A program made the translations under genes and the position numbers. Positions 26,103-36,044 of a stretch of DNA of 64,000 nt are shown piece after piece. Source of the stretch: Nocardioidaceae bacterium (GTDB lineage Bacteria > Actinomycetota > Actinomycetes > Propionibacteriales > Nocardioidaceae). The notes under the pieces were generated by a model that saw only the letters and a list, made by a program, of their open reading frames with translations, was not told where the DNA came from and ran no database searches. Where the stretch lies: assembly GCA_030447865.1 (NCBI GenBank), contig JAUJOD010000002.1, positions 379,881 through 443,880 of the forward strand, given 5' to 3'. Numbering within the stretch: the stretch's first letter is position 1; each line of letters starts with the position of its first letter.

Positions 26103-27356
26103 CTACTTCAGGAAGTCGGGAACGTCAAGGTCCTCGTTGTCGTCGAACGGGATCGCGCGGGGTTGACGCTGCGGGCTCATCGGCTGCTGCTGCTGCGGCG
26201 GCGGCGGCTGCGGATGAGCTGTCGCGTGCGCCGGGCCTGGCTGCCCCGCAGGAACCGGCTGCGGCGTAGGGCGCGGCTGGGGGGCCTGTTGCGCCTGGTG
26301 TTGGTGCTGTTGCGGTGGCGGTTGCTGGCCGCCACCGGGCGGCGGTGGGGGTGGTTGCTGGCCAGCTTCTCGGCGCAGGGCCGGTCGGCTCTGGTCGCGT
26401 CGCTTGGGCATGCCCCCGTCGAAGCCGGCGGCGATCACCGTGACTCGAACCTCGTCGCCGAGGGCGTCGTCGATGACCGCCCCGAAGATGATGTTCGCCT
26501 CGGCGTGTGCGGCTTGGGAGACCAGCGCAGCTGCCTCGTTGATCTCGAACAGACCAAGGTCAGATCCACCGGAGATCGACAGCAGCACGCCGTGGGCGCC
26601 GTCAATCGACGCCTCGAGCAGCGGACTTGAGACGGCCATCTCAGCAGCGACAACGGCACGGTCGTCGCCGTTGGCGCGGCCGATGCCCATCAGTGCCGAC
26701 CCGGCGTTCGCCATCACCGACTTGACGTCGGCGAAGTCGAGGTTGATCAGCCCGGGAGTGGTGATCAGGTCGGTGATTCCCGAGACACCTTGCAGGAGGA
26801 CCTGATCGGCCTGCTTGAAGGCGTCGAGCACGCTGACGTTGCGGTCAGAGATCGACAACAGCCGGTCGTTGGGAATGACGATGAGGGTGTCGACTTCCTC
26901 GCGTAGCGCGGAGATGCCCTCCTCCGCCTGGTTGGCGCGTCGGCGGCCCTCGAACGAGAACGGTCTGGTCACCACGCCGATCGTCAGCGCGCCCAAGGAC
27001 CGGGCGATCCGGGCAACGACCGGCGCGCCTCCGGTGCCGGTGCCACCGCCTTCACCGGCGGTTACGAAGACCATGTCGGCGCCCTTGATGACCTCTTCGA
27101 TCTCCTCGGCGTGGTCACCAGCTGCCTGGCCGCCCACCGTCGGGTCGGCGCCAGCACCGAGACCTCGGGTGAGGTCACGGCCGATGTCAAGCTTGACGTC
27201 GGCGTCGCTCATCAACAGCGCTTGAGCGTCGGTGTTGATGGCGATGAACTCCACGCCTCGAAGACCGACCTCGATCATCCGGTTGACGGCGTTGACCCCG
27301 CCGCCGCCGATTCCTACAACCTTGATGACCGCCAGATAGTTCTGCGGTGCTGCCAC
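26103..27356 (-). CDS. ftsZ: Cell division GTPase FtsZ
   Basis: FtsZ polymerises into the Z-ring. The 417-residue protein has [17 protein letters not shown], the tubulin signature [16 protein letters not shown] and the T7 loop [12 protein letters not shown] long Pro/Gln-rich disordered linker follows (about 320-395), then the C-terminal peptide [13 protein letters not shown] that binds SepF and other partners. The start is GTG 27356 ([12 protein letters not shown]) with GAGAGG nine bases upstream. An open frame extends to 27569 but carries no homology. The 214-bp gap before it likely holds a dedicated promoter. Confidence 0.96.
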   Translation of the reverse strand: MAAPQNYLAVIKVVGIGGGGVNAVNRMIEVGLRGVEFIAINTDAQALLMSDADVKLDIGRDLTRGLGAGADPTVGGQAAGDHAEEIEEVIKGADMVFVTAGEGGGTGTGGAPVVARIARSLGALTIGVVTRPFSFEGRRRANQAEEGISALREEVDTLIVIPNDRLLSISDRNVSVLDAFKQADQVLLQGVSGITDLITTPGLINLDFADVKSVMANAGSALMGIGRANGDDRAVVAAEMAVSSPLLEASIDGAHGVLLSISGGSDLGLFEINEAAALVSQAAHAEANIIFGAVIDDALGDEVRVTVIAAGFDGGMPKRRDQSRPALRREAGQQPPPPPPGGGQQPPPQQHQHQAQQAPQPRPTPQPVPAGQPGPAHATAHPQPPPPQQQQPMSPQRQPRAIPFDDNEDLDVPDFLK

Positions 27357-27459
27357 GACGCGTGCCTCTCGAGTGAAACGGCGGGCTGGTCCTTGCAAGA
27401 GCCAGCTCCCAGACATGACCACGGCTGCTGGGGAAGTGACCGTGTGGCTCTCGACCCTC

Positions 27460-27476
27460 ACTCTCGGGTTGAGAGT
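27460..27476. repeat. Inverted repeat in the ftsZ leader
   Basis: ACTCTC and GAGAGT flank a five-base spacer in the 214-bp ftsQ-ftsZ gap, about 105 bases before the ftsZ start. It may be an operator or a small mRNA hairpin in the ftsZ leader; six base pairs alone are weak evidence. Confidence 0.35.
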
Positions 27477-27570
27477 TACAGCGGGTGAACCTCGTGTCGA
27501 AGAACAACCTAGGTCACGGCGACGCTCGTGGGCAACCGCACACGCCACACTTTTCCCCGAGATCGCCACC

Positions 27571-28296
27571 TCACCTGGTCGTGGTCGGTTGGGCCGGCAC
27601 GCTGACGTCGTACACCCGCGCCGGCTGCTGGAGCAGCACGCTCAACACCTCGACTTTTTGGGCGGTCTCGGCAGCGCTACCCCACCGCACCTCGCGTCCG
27701 TCCCTCAGGGCGAGGGTGATCGAGTCCATCGACGAGGCGGAGAGGCGCTGCACCCGATAAAGCAACCCAGGGGGAAGTGCCGCGACCACCGATGCTGCCT
27801 CCACCACCGCTGCCTGGTCGCCGGTTGGCCCCTTGACCTCGACCACCGGCAAGGTGGCGACAGGTCCGTCCGTTTGCCGAAAGAGCACGCCCTCGTCGTC
27901 CATCACCCACCAGGATCCGGAGCGGTGAATCGCCGCGACGGGTTGGCGTTCGACGACGATGATGGCCACCGTGTGTGGCCAGGTGCGGTGCACCGACGCC
28001 GTTGCCACCGGACGCAGCCCCGACACGCGCCGATCGATGGCGTCGAGGTCGAGCCGTACCAACGCGGTGCCCAGATCGACGTCAGCGGCAGCCAGAACCT
28101 GAGCGTCCGACAACGTCTGTGCACCTTCGACGGTGACCTGCTGAACCGCCAACCACGAGGAGGCGAGCAGGACCCAGCCGGCGAAGGCACCGGCTCCGAG
28201 AACCGCCAACGTCAGCAGGACCGGTCTGGCTCGTCGGAGCCGTCGCTGCCACTGCAGTCGGGACAGCCTTGCCGCCGGTTGCGTTGACCGTGCCAT
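27571..28296 (-). CDS. ftsQ: Cell division protein FtsQ
   Basis: FtsQ links early and late divisome proteins. The 241-residue protein has a basic cytoplasmic tail, one transmembrane helix ([20 protein letters not shown]) and an extracytoplasmic POTRA domain starting [22 protein letters not shown] beta domain follows, with [19 protein letters not shown] and [13 protein letters not shown]. The ATG at 28296 shares one base with the murC stop (TGATG), so translation is coupled. As in other Actinobacteria, ftsA is absent between ftsQ and ftsZ. Confidence 0.94.
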   Translation of the reverse strand: MARSTQPAARLSRLQWQRRLRRARPVLLTLAVLGAGAFAGWVLLASSWLAVQQVTVEGAQTLSDAQVLAAADVDLGTALVRLDLDAIDRRVSGLRPVATASVHRTWPHTVAIIVVERQPVAAIHRSGSWWVMDDEGVLFRQTDGPVATLPVVEVKGPTGDQAAVVEAASVVAALPPGLLYRVQRLSASSMDSITLALRDGREVRWGSAAETAQKVEVLSVLLQQPARVYDVSVPAQPTTTR

Positions 28297-29723
28297 CAGT
28301 GCGTCATCTCCTCGCGGACTCGCAGCCGCTGCAGGATCTGCGGAGCGATGTCGGTCACATCCCCTGCGCCGAGAGTCAGTACGACGTCACCACGGCTGCA
28401 GCGCCGCACCGTTTGCTCGGCGGCTCGCGACCACTCAGCCTCGAAGACGACGCTGGACTGGGGCAGCGGCACTGCAGCGGCGACCAGTGCTCCACTGACT
28501 CCCGGTTCGGGGTCCTCTCGGGCGGCGTAGACGTCCATCACGACGACTTCGTCCGCCGCACCGAGCGCTGCTCCCATCTGCGCACCGAAGACACGTGTCC
28601 TGCTGTACATGTGCGGCTGGAAGCACACGACAAGCCGTCCGTCACCGGCGATCGCCGCAGCCGCCTGCAAGTCAGCGGCGATCTCAGCGGGGTGGTGAGC
28701 GTAGCTGTCGTACACTGCCACCCCCGCCGAACTGCCCTTGAACTCCATCCGCCGGCCACTGCCACGAAAACTCGCCAGCCCCACCGCCAGCTCCTGGAAG
28801 CCAAACCCCAGCTCCAACCCCGCCCCGAGAGCCGCCAGCGCATCCAGCACGTAGTGCGCTCCCGGCACCTGCAAGGTGACGGCGCCGAGGCGGCTACCAC
28901 CGCGCCACACTTCGAACATCGACGTCTGCCGGGCGAACGCCACCGCGCGCGCCTGGAGATCGACGTCGACGCCCTGCCCGACCCGGACGACGCGCAGCGG
29001 CAACTCACCGGCGCGGTCGGCGAGGCGTCGACCGCCGGGGTCGTCCACGCCGATGATGACGAACCCCCCGGGCTCGATCCGATCGAGGAACCCGTCGAAA
29101 ACCGCTGCGTAGGCCGCTGCGGTGCCGAAGTGGTCGAGGTGGTCGACGTCGACGTTGGTGACGACAGCTCCGCTCGGTGTGTAGACGAGAATGGCTTCGT
29201 CGCTCTCGTCGCCTTCGGCGACGAAGATCGGGCCGGTCCCGTCGGCCGCGTTCAGTCCGGAGGCGTTGAGCGTCGACCCGATGGCGTACGACGGCTCGGC
29301 GCCACAGGTCAGCAAGGCAGTGACCAGCATCGAGGTGGTGGTGGTCTTACCGTGGGTGCCCGTCACCACCACCGCGGTGCGGCCAAGGAGCACCGACTGC
29401 ACGGCGGCGGACCGCGGCCACACCGCGAGGCCGCGCTGGCGGGCGGCGACGACCTCAGGGTTGTCGCCGCGGATCGCGGTGGAGACCACCACGGTGTCTG
29501 CGTTGTCGACATGGTGTGCATCGTGGCCAACCCAGCAGGTCACGCCGATCTCACGTAGCGACTCGAGCACCGCAGAGTCCTTTGCGTCACTGCCGGACAC
29601 CGTGACACCACGGGCCGACATGATGCGCGCCAGCCCCGACAGCGCTGCGCCGCCAACCCCTACGAAATGAACCCGGCGCAACGACTCCGCCGGCGGAATC
29701 TGCGCCGGTACCGGCACCCTCAC
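28296..29723 (-). CDS. murC: UDP-N-acetylmuramate-L-alanine ligase MurC
   Basis: MurC adds L-Ala to UDP-MurNAc. The 475-residue Mur ligase has an N-terminal UDP-binding domain (RVHFVGVGGAALSGLA), the ATP loop VVTGTHGKTTTTSML, EGDESDEAILVYTP and the C-terminal domain (VYDSYAHHPAEIAADL, CFQPHMYSRT). ATG/GTG at 29723 overlaps the murG stop by four bases, and the gene is followed directly by ftsQ. All expected catalytic elements are present. Confidence 0.96.
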   Translation of the reverse strand: MRVPVPAQIPPAESLRRVHFVGVGGAALSGLARIMSARGVTVSGSDAKDSAVLESLREIGVTCWVGHDAHHVDNADTVVVSTAIRGDNPEVVAARQRGLAVWPRSAAVQSVLLGRTAVVVTGTHGKTTTTSMLVTALLTCGAEPSYAIGSTLNASGLNAADGTGPIFVAEGDESDEAILVYTPSGAVVTNVDVDHLDHFGTAAAYAAVFDGFLDRIEPGGFVIIGVDDPGGRRLADRAGELPLRVVRVGQGVDVDLQARAVAFARQTSMFEVWRGGSRLGAVTLQVPGAHYVLDALAALGAGLELGFGFQELAVGLASFRGSGRRMEFKGSSAGVAVYDSYAHHPAEIAADLQAAAAIAGDGRLVVCFQPHMYSRTRVFGAQMGAALGAADEVVVMDVYAAREDPEPGVSGALVAAAVPLPQSSVVFEAEWSRAAEQTVRRCSRGDVVLTLGAGDVTDIAPQILQRLRVREEMTH

Positions 29724-30802
29724 GAGACCGCCGCCAGAATCATGTCGGCCAGCAGCTCGTCCGCGTCGCGAGGGATCAGGCCAGCCGCGGCTCGGCTCAT
29801 CGCGGTCAGCCGGTCGGCGTCGCGCAGCAGCGATGGAAGCTCGGTGCGCGCCCAGTCGGGGGTGAAGGCGGCGTCATCGACAAGCACCGCGCCGCCCGCA
29901 GCAACGACAGCAGCAGCATTCACCGCCTGTTCGCCGTTGCCGATCGGCAGCGGGACGAAGACCGCCGGCAGCCCTAACGCCGCTGCCTCGGTGACAGAGT
30001 TGGCGCCAGCGCGGCCCACCATCGCGTCCGCGGCGGCGTACGCCAGCTCCATCCGCTCGACGTAGGGGACGACAACGTACGGCGGGAAGTCGTCGCCGAG
30101 GTGGGGGATCTCCACCCGCCCGTTTGGCCCGGCGACGTGCAGCACCTGGACCCCTGCGGCGGCTAGCTCGGCAGCGGCCGCGCTGACCGACTCGTTGATG
30201 CGTCGGGCCCCTTGGGAGCCGCCGGTGACCAGCAGCGTCGGCAGCTCCTGACGGAGGCCGAAGTGCTCCCGGGCGAGCGGTCGCAGCTCGGCTCGCTCCA
30301 ACGTGGAGATCGCCCGGCGGATCGGCAGACCGATGAAGCGCGCATGCGGCAACCGGGTGTCGGGGAACGACGTCGCCACCTGGTCGGTGCAGAACCTCGC
30401 GCCCAACCGGTTCGCGACTCCGGGCAGCGCGTTGCCCTCGTGGATCACCAATGGCACCTTTCGGCTGCGGGCAGTTAGGTACGCCGGCACCGAGACGTAG
30501 CCGCCGAAGCCGGCGACCACGTCGGGCTCGACCCGCCGGAACACCTCGCCGGTCGCCGCCGTGGCAGCGCGCAACCGCACCGGAACGAGCAGCAGGTCAC
30601 GACCGGGCCGGCGCGGTAGCGGGACCGGTGGGATGAGCTCCAGCGGGTAGCCCGCTGCGGGGATCACCGTGACCTCCAGGCCGCGGGCGGTGCCGAGGCA
30701 GGTGATCTCGACATCTGGCCGCTTGCGGCGCAGTGCGTCCGCTGTCGCAATCAGCGGCGACGTGTGCCCGGCCGAACCTCCACCGGCCAGCAGTACTCGC
30801 AC
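29720..30802 (-). CDS. murG: UDP-GlcNAc transferase MurG
   Basis: MurG adds GlcNAc to lipid I on the inner membrane face, making lipid II. The 360-residue GT-B glycosyltransferase has MRVLLAGGGSAGHTSPLIATADALR (first G loop), GFGGYVSVPAYLTARSRKVPLVIHEGN, LLVTGGSQGARRIN and the donor-binding GRAGANSVTEAAALGLPAVFVPLP. It starts nine bases after the ftsW stop and overlaps murC. Confidence 0.96.
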   Translation of the reverse strand: MRVLLAGGGSAGHTSPLIATADALRRKRPDVEITCLGTARGLEVTVIPAAGYPLELIPPVPLPRRPGRDLLLVPVRLRAATAATGEVFRRVEPDVVAGFGGYVSVPAYLTARSRKVPLVIHEGNALPGVANRLGARFCTDQVATSFPDTRLPHARFIGLPIRRAISTLERAELRPLAREHFGLRQELPTLLVTGGSQGARRINESVSAAAAELAAAGVQVLHVAGPNGRVEIPHLGDDFPPYVVVPYVERMELAYAAADAMVGRAGANSVTEAAALGLPAVFVPLPIGNGEQAVNAAAVVAAGGAVLVDDAAFTPDWARTELPSLLRDADRLTAMSRAAAGLIPRDADELLADMILAAVS

Positions 30803-30811
30803 CAGGCGCTC

Positions 30812-32059
30812 CTATCGGCTGCTGGTCTGCTGCGCTCGACCGGCGCGCTGCCGCCGGGCCCGCAGCGCGGCAGCTGCCCCGGGCTCGGTACGGGCAAACG
30901 ACAGCAGTAGACCCAGCGCCACCAGCGTCGGGACCAGGGCGGAACCGCCGTAGGAGATCAGCGGGAGCGGAATCCCGATGACGGGCAGCAGCCCGAGCAC
31001 CATGCCGATGTTGATCAGGGCCTGGCCGAGCAGCCAGACAACGATGCCAGCGCTGGCGTAGCGCACGAACGGCTCCTTGGTACGGACCGCGATCCGGATG
31101 CCGGCGTACGCCAGGGTGGCGAACAGCCCCAGCACGACAAGCGTCCCGAACAAGCCGAACTCCTCACCGATGATGGCAAAGATGTAGTCGGTGTGAGCCT
31201 CCGGCAGGGCACCCCATTTCTGGTTGCTCGCCCCGATCCCCCGCCCCCAAAGGCCCCCGGTGGCGAGCGCGAAGAACCCGTGACTGGCTTGCCAGCCGTT
31301 TCCGGAGTACTCCGCCACGGGGTCGAGGAAGCTGGTCAGTCGGGAGACGCGCTCCCGTTCGGTGGTGGCCAAAGCGAAGGCCAGCGCACAAAACGCCAGG
31401 AACGTGCCGGCGAACAGCCGAGCCGGGGCGCCAACCACCCACAACATGCCGAGCACGATCGCGAACAGCACCAACGCCGTACCGAGATCGCCTTGACCGA
31501 CGACAAGACCGACCACGACCAACGACATCGGTAGTAACGGCACGGCCAGATGGCGCCACTGGTGCAGCAGCTTGGCCTTGCGCGCGTAGACGTCGGCGAA
31601 CCACAGCACCAAGGCGAGCTTGGCGAGCTCCGACGGCTGCAGCTGAAACGGGCCGCCGAACGTGATCCAGTTGCGGTTGCCGTTGATCGAGACGCCGACG
31701 CCGGGCACGTAGGTCAGCCCGATCAGGACGACCGAGACCAGCAGCCCCGGCCACGCCAGCGCCCGAACCAGCCGCAGCGGCAGCCGCGAGGCGATCCACG
31801 CGACGGGAAGGCCTGCGGCGACCCACATCGCCTGCTTGGTGAAGATCGCGTAGGAGTTGTCGTACTGCCGCAGCGAGTAGACGCTTGACGCGCTCAGCAC
31901 CATCAGCAGGCCCAGGACGAGCAGCAGGCCAGCGACCCCGAGCACCAGGTGGTACGACGCGGTTGGCCGGTCGAGCGCCCGCTTGAGCGTGGCAAGGAAG
32001 CTGTCGGCATGGGGGTGGGCGGCTGCCTCGGCCGAGCGCCGCTCCGTCGCCGTCGCCAC
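30812..32059 (-). CDS. ftsW: Septal glycosyltransferase FtsW (SEDS family)
   Basis: FtsW polymerises lipid II at the septum with FtsI. The 415-residue SEDS protein has ten transmembrane helices after a hydrophilic N-terminus of about 35 residues. Signature segments are NGNRNWITFGGPFQLQPSELAKLAL, VVGQGDLGTALVLFAIVL, EAHTDYIFAIIGEEFGLFG (catalytic Asp region) and GIPLPLISYGGSALV. The start is GTG 32059 with GGGGTGA upstream. The ftsW-murG pair is tightly spaced. FtsW rather than RodA is indicated by the location within dcw. Confidence 0.95.
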   Translation of the reverse strand: MATATERRSAEAAAHPHADSFLATLKRALDRPTASYHLVLGVAGLLLVLGLLMVLSASSVYSLRQYDNSYAIFTKQAMWVAAGLPVAWIASRLPLRLVRALAWPGLLVSVVLIGLTYVPGVGVSINGNRNWITFGGPFQLQPSELAKLALVLWFADVYARKAKLLHQWRHLAVPLLPMSLVVVGLVVGQGDLGTALVLFAIVLGMLWVVGAPARLFAGTFLAFCALAFALATTERERVSRLTSFLDPVAEYSGNGWQASHGFFALATGGLWGRGIGASNQKWGALPEAHTDYIFAIIGEEFGLFGTLVVLGLFATLAYAGIRIAVRTKEPFVRYASAGIVVWLLGQALINIGMVLGLLPVIGIPLPLISYGGSALVPTLVALGLLLSFARTEPGAAAALRARRQRAGRAQQTSSR

Positions 32060-32110
32060 GTCTGCTCACCCCTGGTCGGTTGGAGCCGACGCAGCGCCGG
32101 CCCTTCTCGG

Positions 32111-33571
32111 TCAGTGTTTGCGCAGCTGCTCGACGGCGGCGACGAAGGCGTCACCGCGCGCCGAGTAGTCGGCGAACAGGTCCTGGGAGGCACACGCCGG
32201 AGCCAACAGCACGGTGTCGCCAGGTCGAGCCAGCGACGCTGCGGCGGTGACGACGCGCTCCATGACCTCAGTCTCTGTGTCGCCCACCTCGATCACCGGC
32301 ACATCCGGCGCGTGTCGCGAAAGCGCCGCGATGATGTGCGCTCGATCGGCCCCGAGCACGACCACTCCGCGCAGCCGGCGGCGGGTGCTGTCGACAAGCT
32401 CGTCGAAGGTGGCGCCCTTCGCCAGGCCGCCGGCGATCCAGACCACCGAGTCGAAGGAGCGCAACGAGGCTAGCGCGGCGTGCGGGTTGGTGGCCTTGGA
32501 GTCGTCGACGTAGCGGACGTCGGCCACGACGGCGACCTCGGCGATCCGGTGCTTGTCGAGGTGGAAGCTGCGCAGGCCGCGGCGTACGGCTCCCCCCGAC
32601 ACTCCGTGGGAGCGGGCCAGCGCAGCCGCCGCCAAAGCGTTCGCGACATTGTGTGGTGCGCCGGTCGGTACGTCGCTGACTGCCGCCAGCTCGGCGGCGT
32701 TGCGGTCCCGGCCCTCGATGAACGCCCGGTCGGCCAGCACGTCGTCGACGATGCCGAGCATTCCGATCGACGGGATACCCAACGTGAACCCGATCGCCCG
32801 GCAGCCCTCGACGACCTCGGCGTCCTCGACCATCCGTCGGGTCTGCGGGTCCTGCACGTTGTAGACGCAGGCCACCTGGCAGTTGGTGTAGATCGACGCC
32901 TTCGCCGCGCTGTAGCGGTCGAGGTCGCCGTGCCAGCTGATGTGGTCGGGCGCGACGTTGAGGACCGCCGCCGACTCAGCCGACAGTGACTGCATCCAGT
33001 GCAGCTGGTGCGACGACAGCTCGACGGCGAGCACGTCGTACGGGTCGGGATTCATCACGACCTCACACATCGGCACTCCAACGTTTCCCGCCGCGACGGC
33101 GCGCAGGCCGTCGGCACGCAGCATGCTCTCGAGCATCTGGACCGTCGTGGTCTTGCCGTTGGTACCGGTCAGGCAGAGCCACGGGGTGGGGGCGGCCGGG
33201 TCGCGCAGCCGCCAGGCCAGCTCGACGTCCCCCCAGACCGGAACCTGCCGGGCGGCAGCGGCGGCGAACAGCGGCGCCGCCGGCGGCCAGCCGGGCGAGG
33301 TCACGACGACGTCGACGTCATCGGGCAGTGCCGCACCGGCACCAGGGCCAAGCCGGGTGCGAACGCCAAGGATCTCGAGCAACGTTGCCTTGTCACGGGC
33401 GTCGCCGTTGTCGCGGTCATCAAGGATCGTGACCGACGCCCCCAGGTGCTGCAGCGCGTCAGCGGCGGCGAAACCCGCAACCCCGATGCCCGCCACGACC
33501 GCATGCACCTGCTCCCAGGGCGACGTACGGTCGGCGCCGGACAGCCACGGGACCCGCGATGTAGTGCTCAC
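32111..33571 (-). CDS. murD: UDP-MurNAc-L-Ala-D-glutamate ligase MurD
   Basis: MurD adds D-Glu to UDP-MurNAc-L-Ala. From GTG 33571 the protein has 486 residues: AVVAGIGVAGFAAADALQHLGASV, WLCLTGTNGKTTTVQMLE (ATP loop), LNVAPDHISWHGDLDRYSAAK, KATNPHAALASLRSF and VLLAPACASQDLFADY. The start is two bases after the mraY stop, with GGGAG in the mraY end as ribosome site. An upstream open frame to 33928 is antisense-free mraY shadow and is left out. Confidence 0.95.
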   Translation of the reverse strand: MSTTSRVPWLSGADRTSPWEQVHAVVAGIGVAGFAAADALQHLGASVTILDDRDNGDARDKATLLEILGVRTRLGPGAGAALPDDVDVVVTSPGWPPAAPLFAAAAARQVPVWGDVELAWRLRDPAAPTPWLCLTGTNGKTTTVQMLESMLRADGLRAVAAGNVGVPMCEVVMNPDPYDVLAVELSSHQLHWMQSLSAESAAVLNVAPDHISWHGDLDRYSAAKASIYTNCQVACVYNVQDPQTRRMVEDAEVVEGCRAIGFTLGIPSIGMLGIVDDVLADRAFIEGRDRNAAELAAVSDVPTGAPHNVANALAAAALARSHGVSGGAVRRGLRSFHLDKHRIAEVAVVADVRYVDDSKATNPHAALASLRSFDSVVWIAGGLAKGATFDELVDSTRRRLRGVVVLGADRAHIIAALSRHAPDVPVIEVGDTETEVMERVVTAAASLARPGDTVLLAPACASQDLFADYSARGDAFVAAVEQLRKH

Positions 33572-33573
33572 TG

Positions 33574-34638
33574 TCAGACTCCCAGCACCCATTCGGCGTA
33601 GAAGATCCCAAGGCCGGTGGCCACACAGATACCGCTGATGATCCAGAACCTGATGACGATCGTGACCTCGGCCCACCCCAGCAGCTCGAAGTGGTGGTGC
33701 AGCGGCGCCATCCGGAACAGCCGCTTTCCGTTCGTCGCCTTGAAGTAGCCCACCTGTGCGATCACCGACAACGTGATGACCGCGAACAGGCCGCCGAAGA
33801 CGATCAGCAAGAGCTCGGTTCGCGTCATCACCGCGAGCCCGGCCATGACGCCACCCAGCGACAGTGATCCGGTGTCTCCCAGGATGATCTTTGCCGGGGT
33901 CGCGTTCCACCACAGGAAGCCGAAGCAAGCTCCGGTCAGCGCGGCAGTGACGACTGCCAGGTCAAGCGGGTCGCGGATCTCGTTGTAGCACTGTGGCCCT
34001 GGGGTGATCGCGCAGAACTGGTTGTTCTGCCAGATGCCGACGAGCGTGTAGGCGCCGAAGACCATCATCGCGCTACCCGTTGCCAGGCCGTCGAGGCCGT
34101 CGCTGAGGTTCACCGCGTTGCTCGTACCGGCGACCATGATCAGCACCCAGACGATGACGAGGATCGTCGGGAGCTCCCAGTTGACCACCCGGATGAACGA
34201 GATGGCGGCGGAGGCCGGGGGGTTCCCCCGCTCGTCAGGGAACTGCAGCGACGCCCAGCCGAAGAGGGTCGCGACTATTGTCTGGCCCCCGAACTTCGTC
34301 TTGCTCCGCAAACCCAAGCTGCGCTGCTTGACGATCTTGATGTAGTCGTCGATGAAGCCCACCACGCCAAGCCCGACGAGCAGGAACAGCAGCAGCAGCG
34401 CCGACATCGACGGCCCCTCCTGCGTCAGCAGCTTCGCCCCGAAGTAACCGAAAACCACTGCCAGGATGACTACCAGCCCACCCATCGTCGGGGTGCCCCG
34501 CTTGGTGTGGTGTGTGGTCGGGCCGTCATCGCGGATGAGCTGGCCGTAGCCCTTCTTGGTCAAGATGGTGATCGCCCACCGCGTGCCGAGCAGCGTGCCG
34601 ATGAGTCCCAGCCCACCTGACAGCAGGAGCGCCCTCAT
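33574..34638 (-). CDS. mraY: Phospho-MurNAc-pentapeptide translocase MraY
   Basis: MraY transfers phospho-MurNAc-pentapeptide to undecaprenyl phosphate, giving lipid I. The 354-residue integral membrane enzyme has TPTMGGLVVILAVV, the aspartate pair in GFIDDYIKIVKQRSLGL, AVNLSDGLDGLATGSAM and GDTGSLSLGG. The histidine cluster MAPLHHHFELLGW is near the C-terminus. It overlaps the murF stop by four bases. About ten helices are visible. Confidence 0.96.
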   Translation of the reverse strand: MRALLLSGGLGLIGTLLGTRWAITILTKKGYGQLIRDDGPTTHHTKRGTPTMGGLVVILAVVFGYFGAKLLTQEGPSMSALLLLFLLVGLGVVGFIDDYIKIVKQRSLGLRSKTKFGGQTIVATLFGWASLQFPDERGNPPASAAISFIRVVNWELPTILVIVWVLIMVAGTSNAVNLSDGLDGLATGSAMMVFGAYTLVGIWQNNQFCAITPGPQCYNEIRDPLDLAVVTAALTGACFGFLWWNATPAKIILGDTGSLSLGGVMAGLAVMTRTELLLIVFGGLFAVITLSVIAQVGYFKATNGKRLFRMAPLHHHFELLGWAEVTIVIRFWIISGICVATGLGIFYAEWVLGV

Positions 34639-36044
34639 GTCTCGGCCTCCGTCGCGTTCCCCACCAGTGCAGCGGCGACCTTCTCGAGCCCCGCTGCTCG
34701 CGATGCTTTCACAAGCACCACGTCACCTGGCCGCACCGCGCCACGGAGAAAGTCGATCGCGGCCTCGGCGTCGCCGACGCACACCGATCGGGGCTGCCTA
34801 GCAGACTCCGACGTGGCGCCGGTATGGACGGGAAGCGCGGCCTCCCCCACCACCACGAGCTGCGAGATGTCGAGCTGTGCAGTGAGTCGGCCGACCGCCT
34901 CGTGTTCGGCCGCGGCTGCTGCGCCCAATTCGCGCATCTCCCCAAGCACCGCGAAGGTGCGTGCCGGCGGCTGACGTCGGGAGCTGATCGCGACAAGTGT
35001 CGTCAGGGCGGCCCGCATGCTGTCGGGATTGGCGTTGTAGGCGTCGTTGATGACAGTGACACCACCCGGCGTCGTCGTGACCTCCATCCGCCAGGGAGAT
35101 CGGGAGCGCACGCCGTTCAGAGCTGCTGCGGCTGCCTCGACGGGCATGCCGGCTGCCCAGGCCGCCGCCGCGGCAGCGGCGGCGTTGCTTGCCTGGTGCT
35201 CACCGACGAGCGGCAGGCTTACCTCGGTAGTCGTGTCCCCGACCGTTAGCGCGAAGTGCGGTCTGCCGTTCTCGTCGAGACGTACGTCGCTCAACCGGAC
35301 GTCGGCCCGCGGGCTCTGTCCGAACGTGACGACCGATGCCGCCGTACGGCCGCGCATCTGGCTCACCAGCGGGTCGTCGGCGTTGAGTACGGCGTGCCCG
35401 TCGGTTGGCAGTGATTCGACCAGCTCTCCCTTGGCGGCGGCGATGTCCGCCCTGGACCCGAACTCCCCCAGGTGCGCGACACCCACGTTGAGGATGACGC
35501 CGATGCGTGGCTGCACCAGTGAGGTGAGGTAACGAATGTGGCCGCGGCCGCGCGCACCCATCTCGAGGATCAGGTGCTTGGTGTCCTGCGTGGCCCGGAG
35601 CGCCGTCAGCGGTACCCCGATCTCGGTGTTGAACGACCCGACTGGCGCAACGGTCGGGCTGTGCCGCTCGAGCAGTTGGGCGAGGATGTCCTTGGTCCCC
35701 GTCTTGCCTTGCGAGCCCGTGATGCCGACGACCTGCAAGCCGGGGAGCCGATCCACGACATGCCTTGACAGCAGGCCGAGCGCCGGCACGGTGTCGGGCA
35801 CCAACACCGCTGGAAGTTCAACTCGACGCTCGACCAGCGCTGCCGCCGCGCCCTGCGAAACCGCAGCCGCCGCGTAGTCATGGCCGTCAACGACCTCGCC
35901 AACCACCGCGACGAACAGCCCGCCCGCCACCACCTGGCGCGAGTCGTGGAAGGCCGGTCCACTGACAATCCGATGTTCGTCGGCAGGGTCGATGACGTCG
36001 CCACCTACCGCTGCCGCGATCTCGCCCAGCGTCATCGCGATCAC
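34635..36044 (-). CDS. murF: UDP-MurNAc-tripeptide D-Ala-D-Ala ligase MurF
   Basis: MurF attaches D-Ala-D-Ala, completing the pentapeptide. The 469-residue protein has the ATP loop VVGITGSQGKTGTKDILAQLL, EMGARGRGHIRYLTSLVQP, LNVGVAHLGEFGSRADIAAAKGEL, INDAYNANPDSMRAAL and FAVLGEMRELG. The start ATG 36044 overlaps the murE stop (ATGA); an internal ATG three codons later is the only alternative. Gln replaces the more common His/Asn in the P-loop, as in some MurF proteins. Confidence 0.95.
   Translation of the reverse strand: MIAMTLGEIAAAVGGDVIDPADEHRIVSGPAFHDSRQVVAGGLFVAVVGEVVDGHDYAAAAVSQGAAAALVERRVELPAVLVPDTVPALGLLSRHVVDRLPGLQVVGITGSQGKTGTKDILAQLLERHSPTVAPVGSFNTEIGVPLTALRATQDTKHLILEMGARGRGHIRYLTSLVQPRIGVILNVGVAHLGEFGSRADIAAAKGELVESLPTDGHAVLNADDPLVSQMRGRTAASVVTFGQSPRADVRLSDVRLDENGRPHFALTVGDTTTEVSLPLVGEHQASNAAAAAAAAWAAGMPVEAAAAALNGVRSRSPWRMEVTTTPGGVTVINDAYNANPDSMRAALTTLVAISSRRQPPARTFAVLGEMRELGAAAAAEHEAVGRLTAQLDISQLVVVGEAALPVHTGATSESARQPRSVCVGDAEAAIDFLRGAVRPGDVVLVKASRAAGLEKVAAALVGNATEAET

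Noticed and set aside
26180-26400. Long plus-strand frames opposite ftsZ and other dcw genes
   Set aside because: Antisense frames opened by high GC; the FtsZ linker bias explains them.
33572-33600. CTGTCAGACTCCCAGC at the murD start resembling the left arm of palindrome B
   Set aside because: It is within coding and start signals and has no matching right arm.
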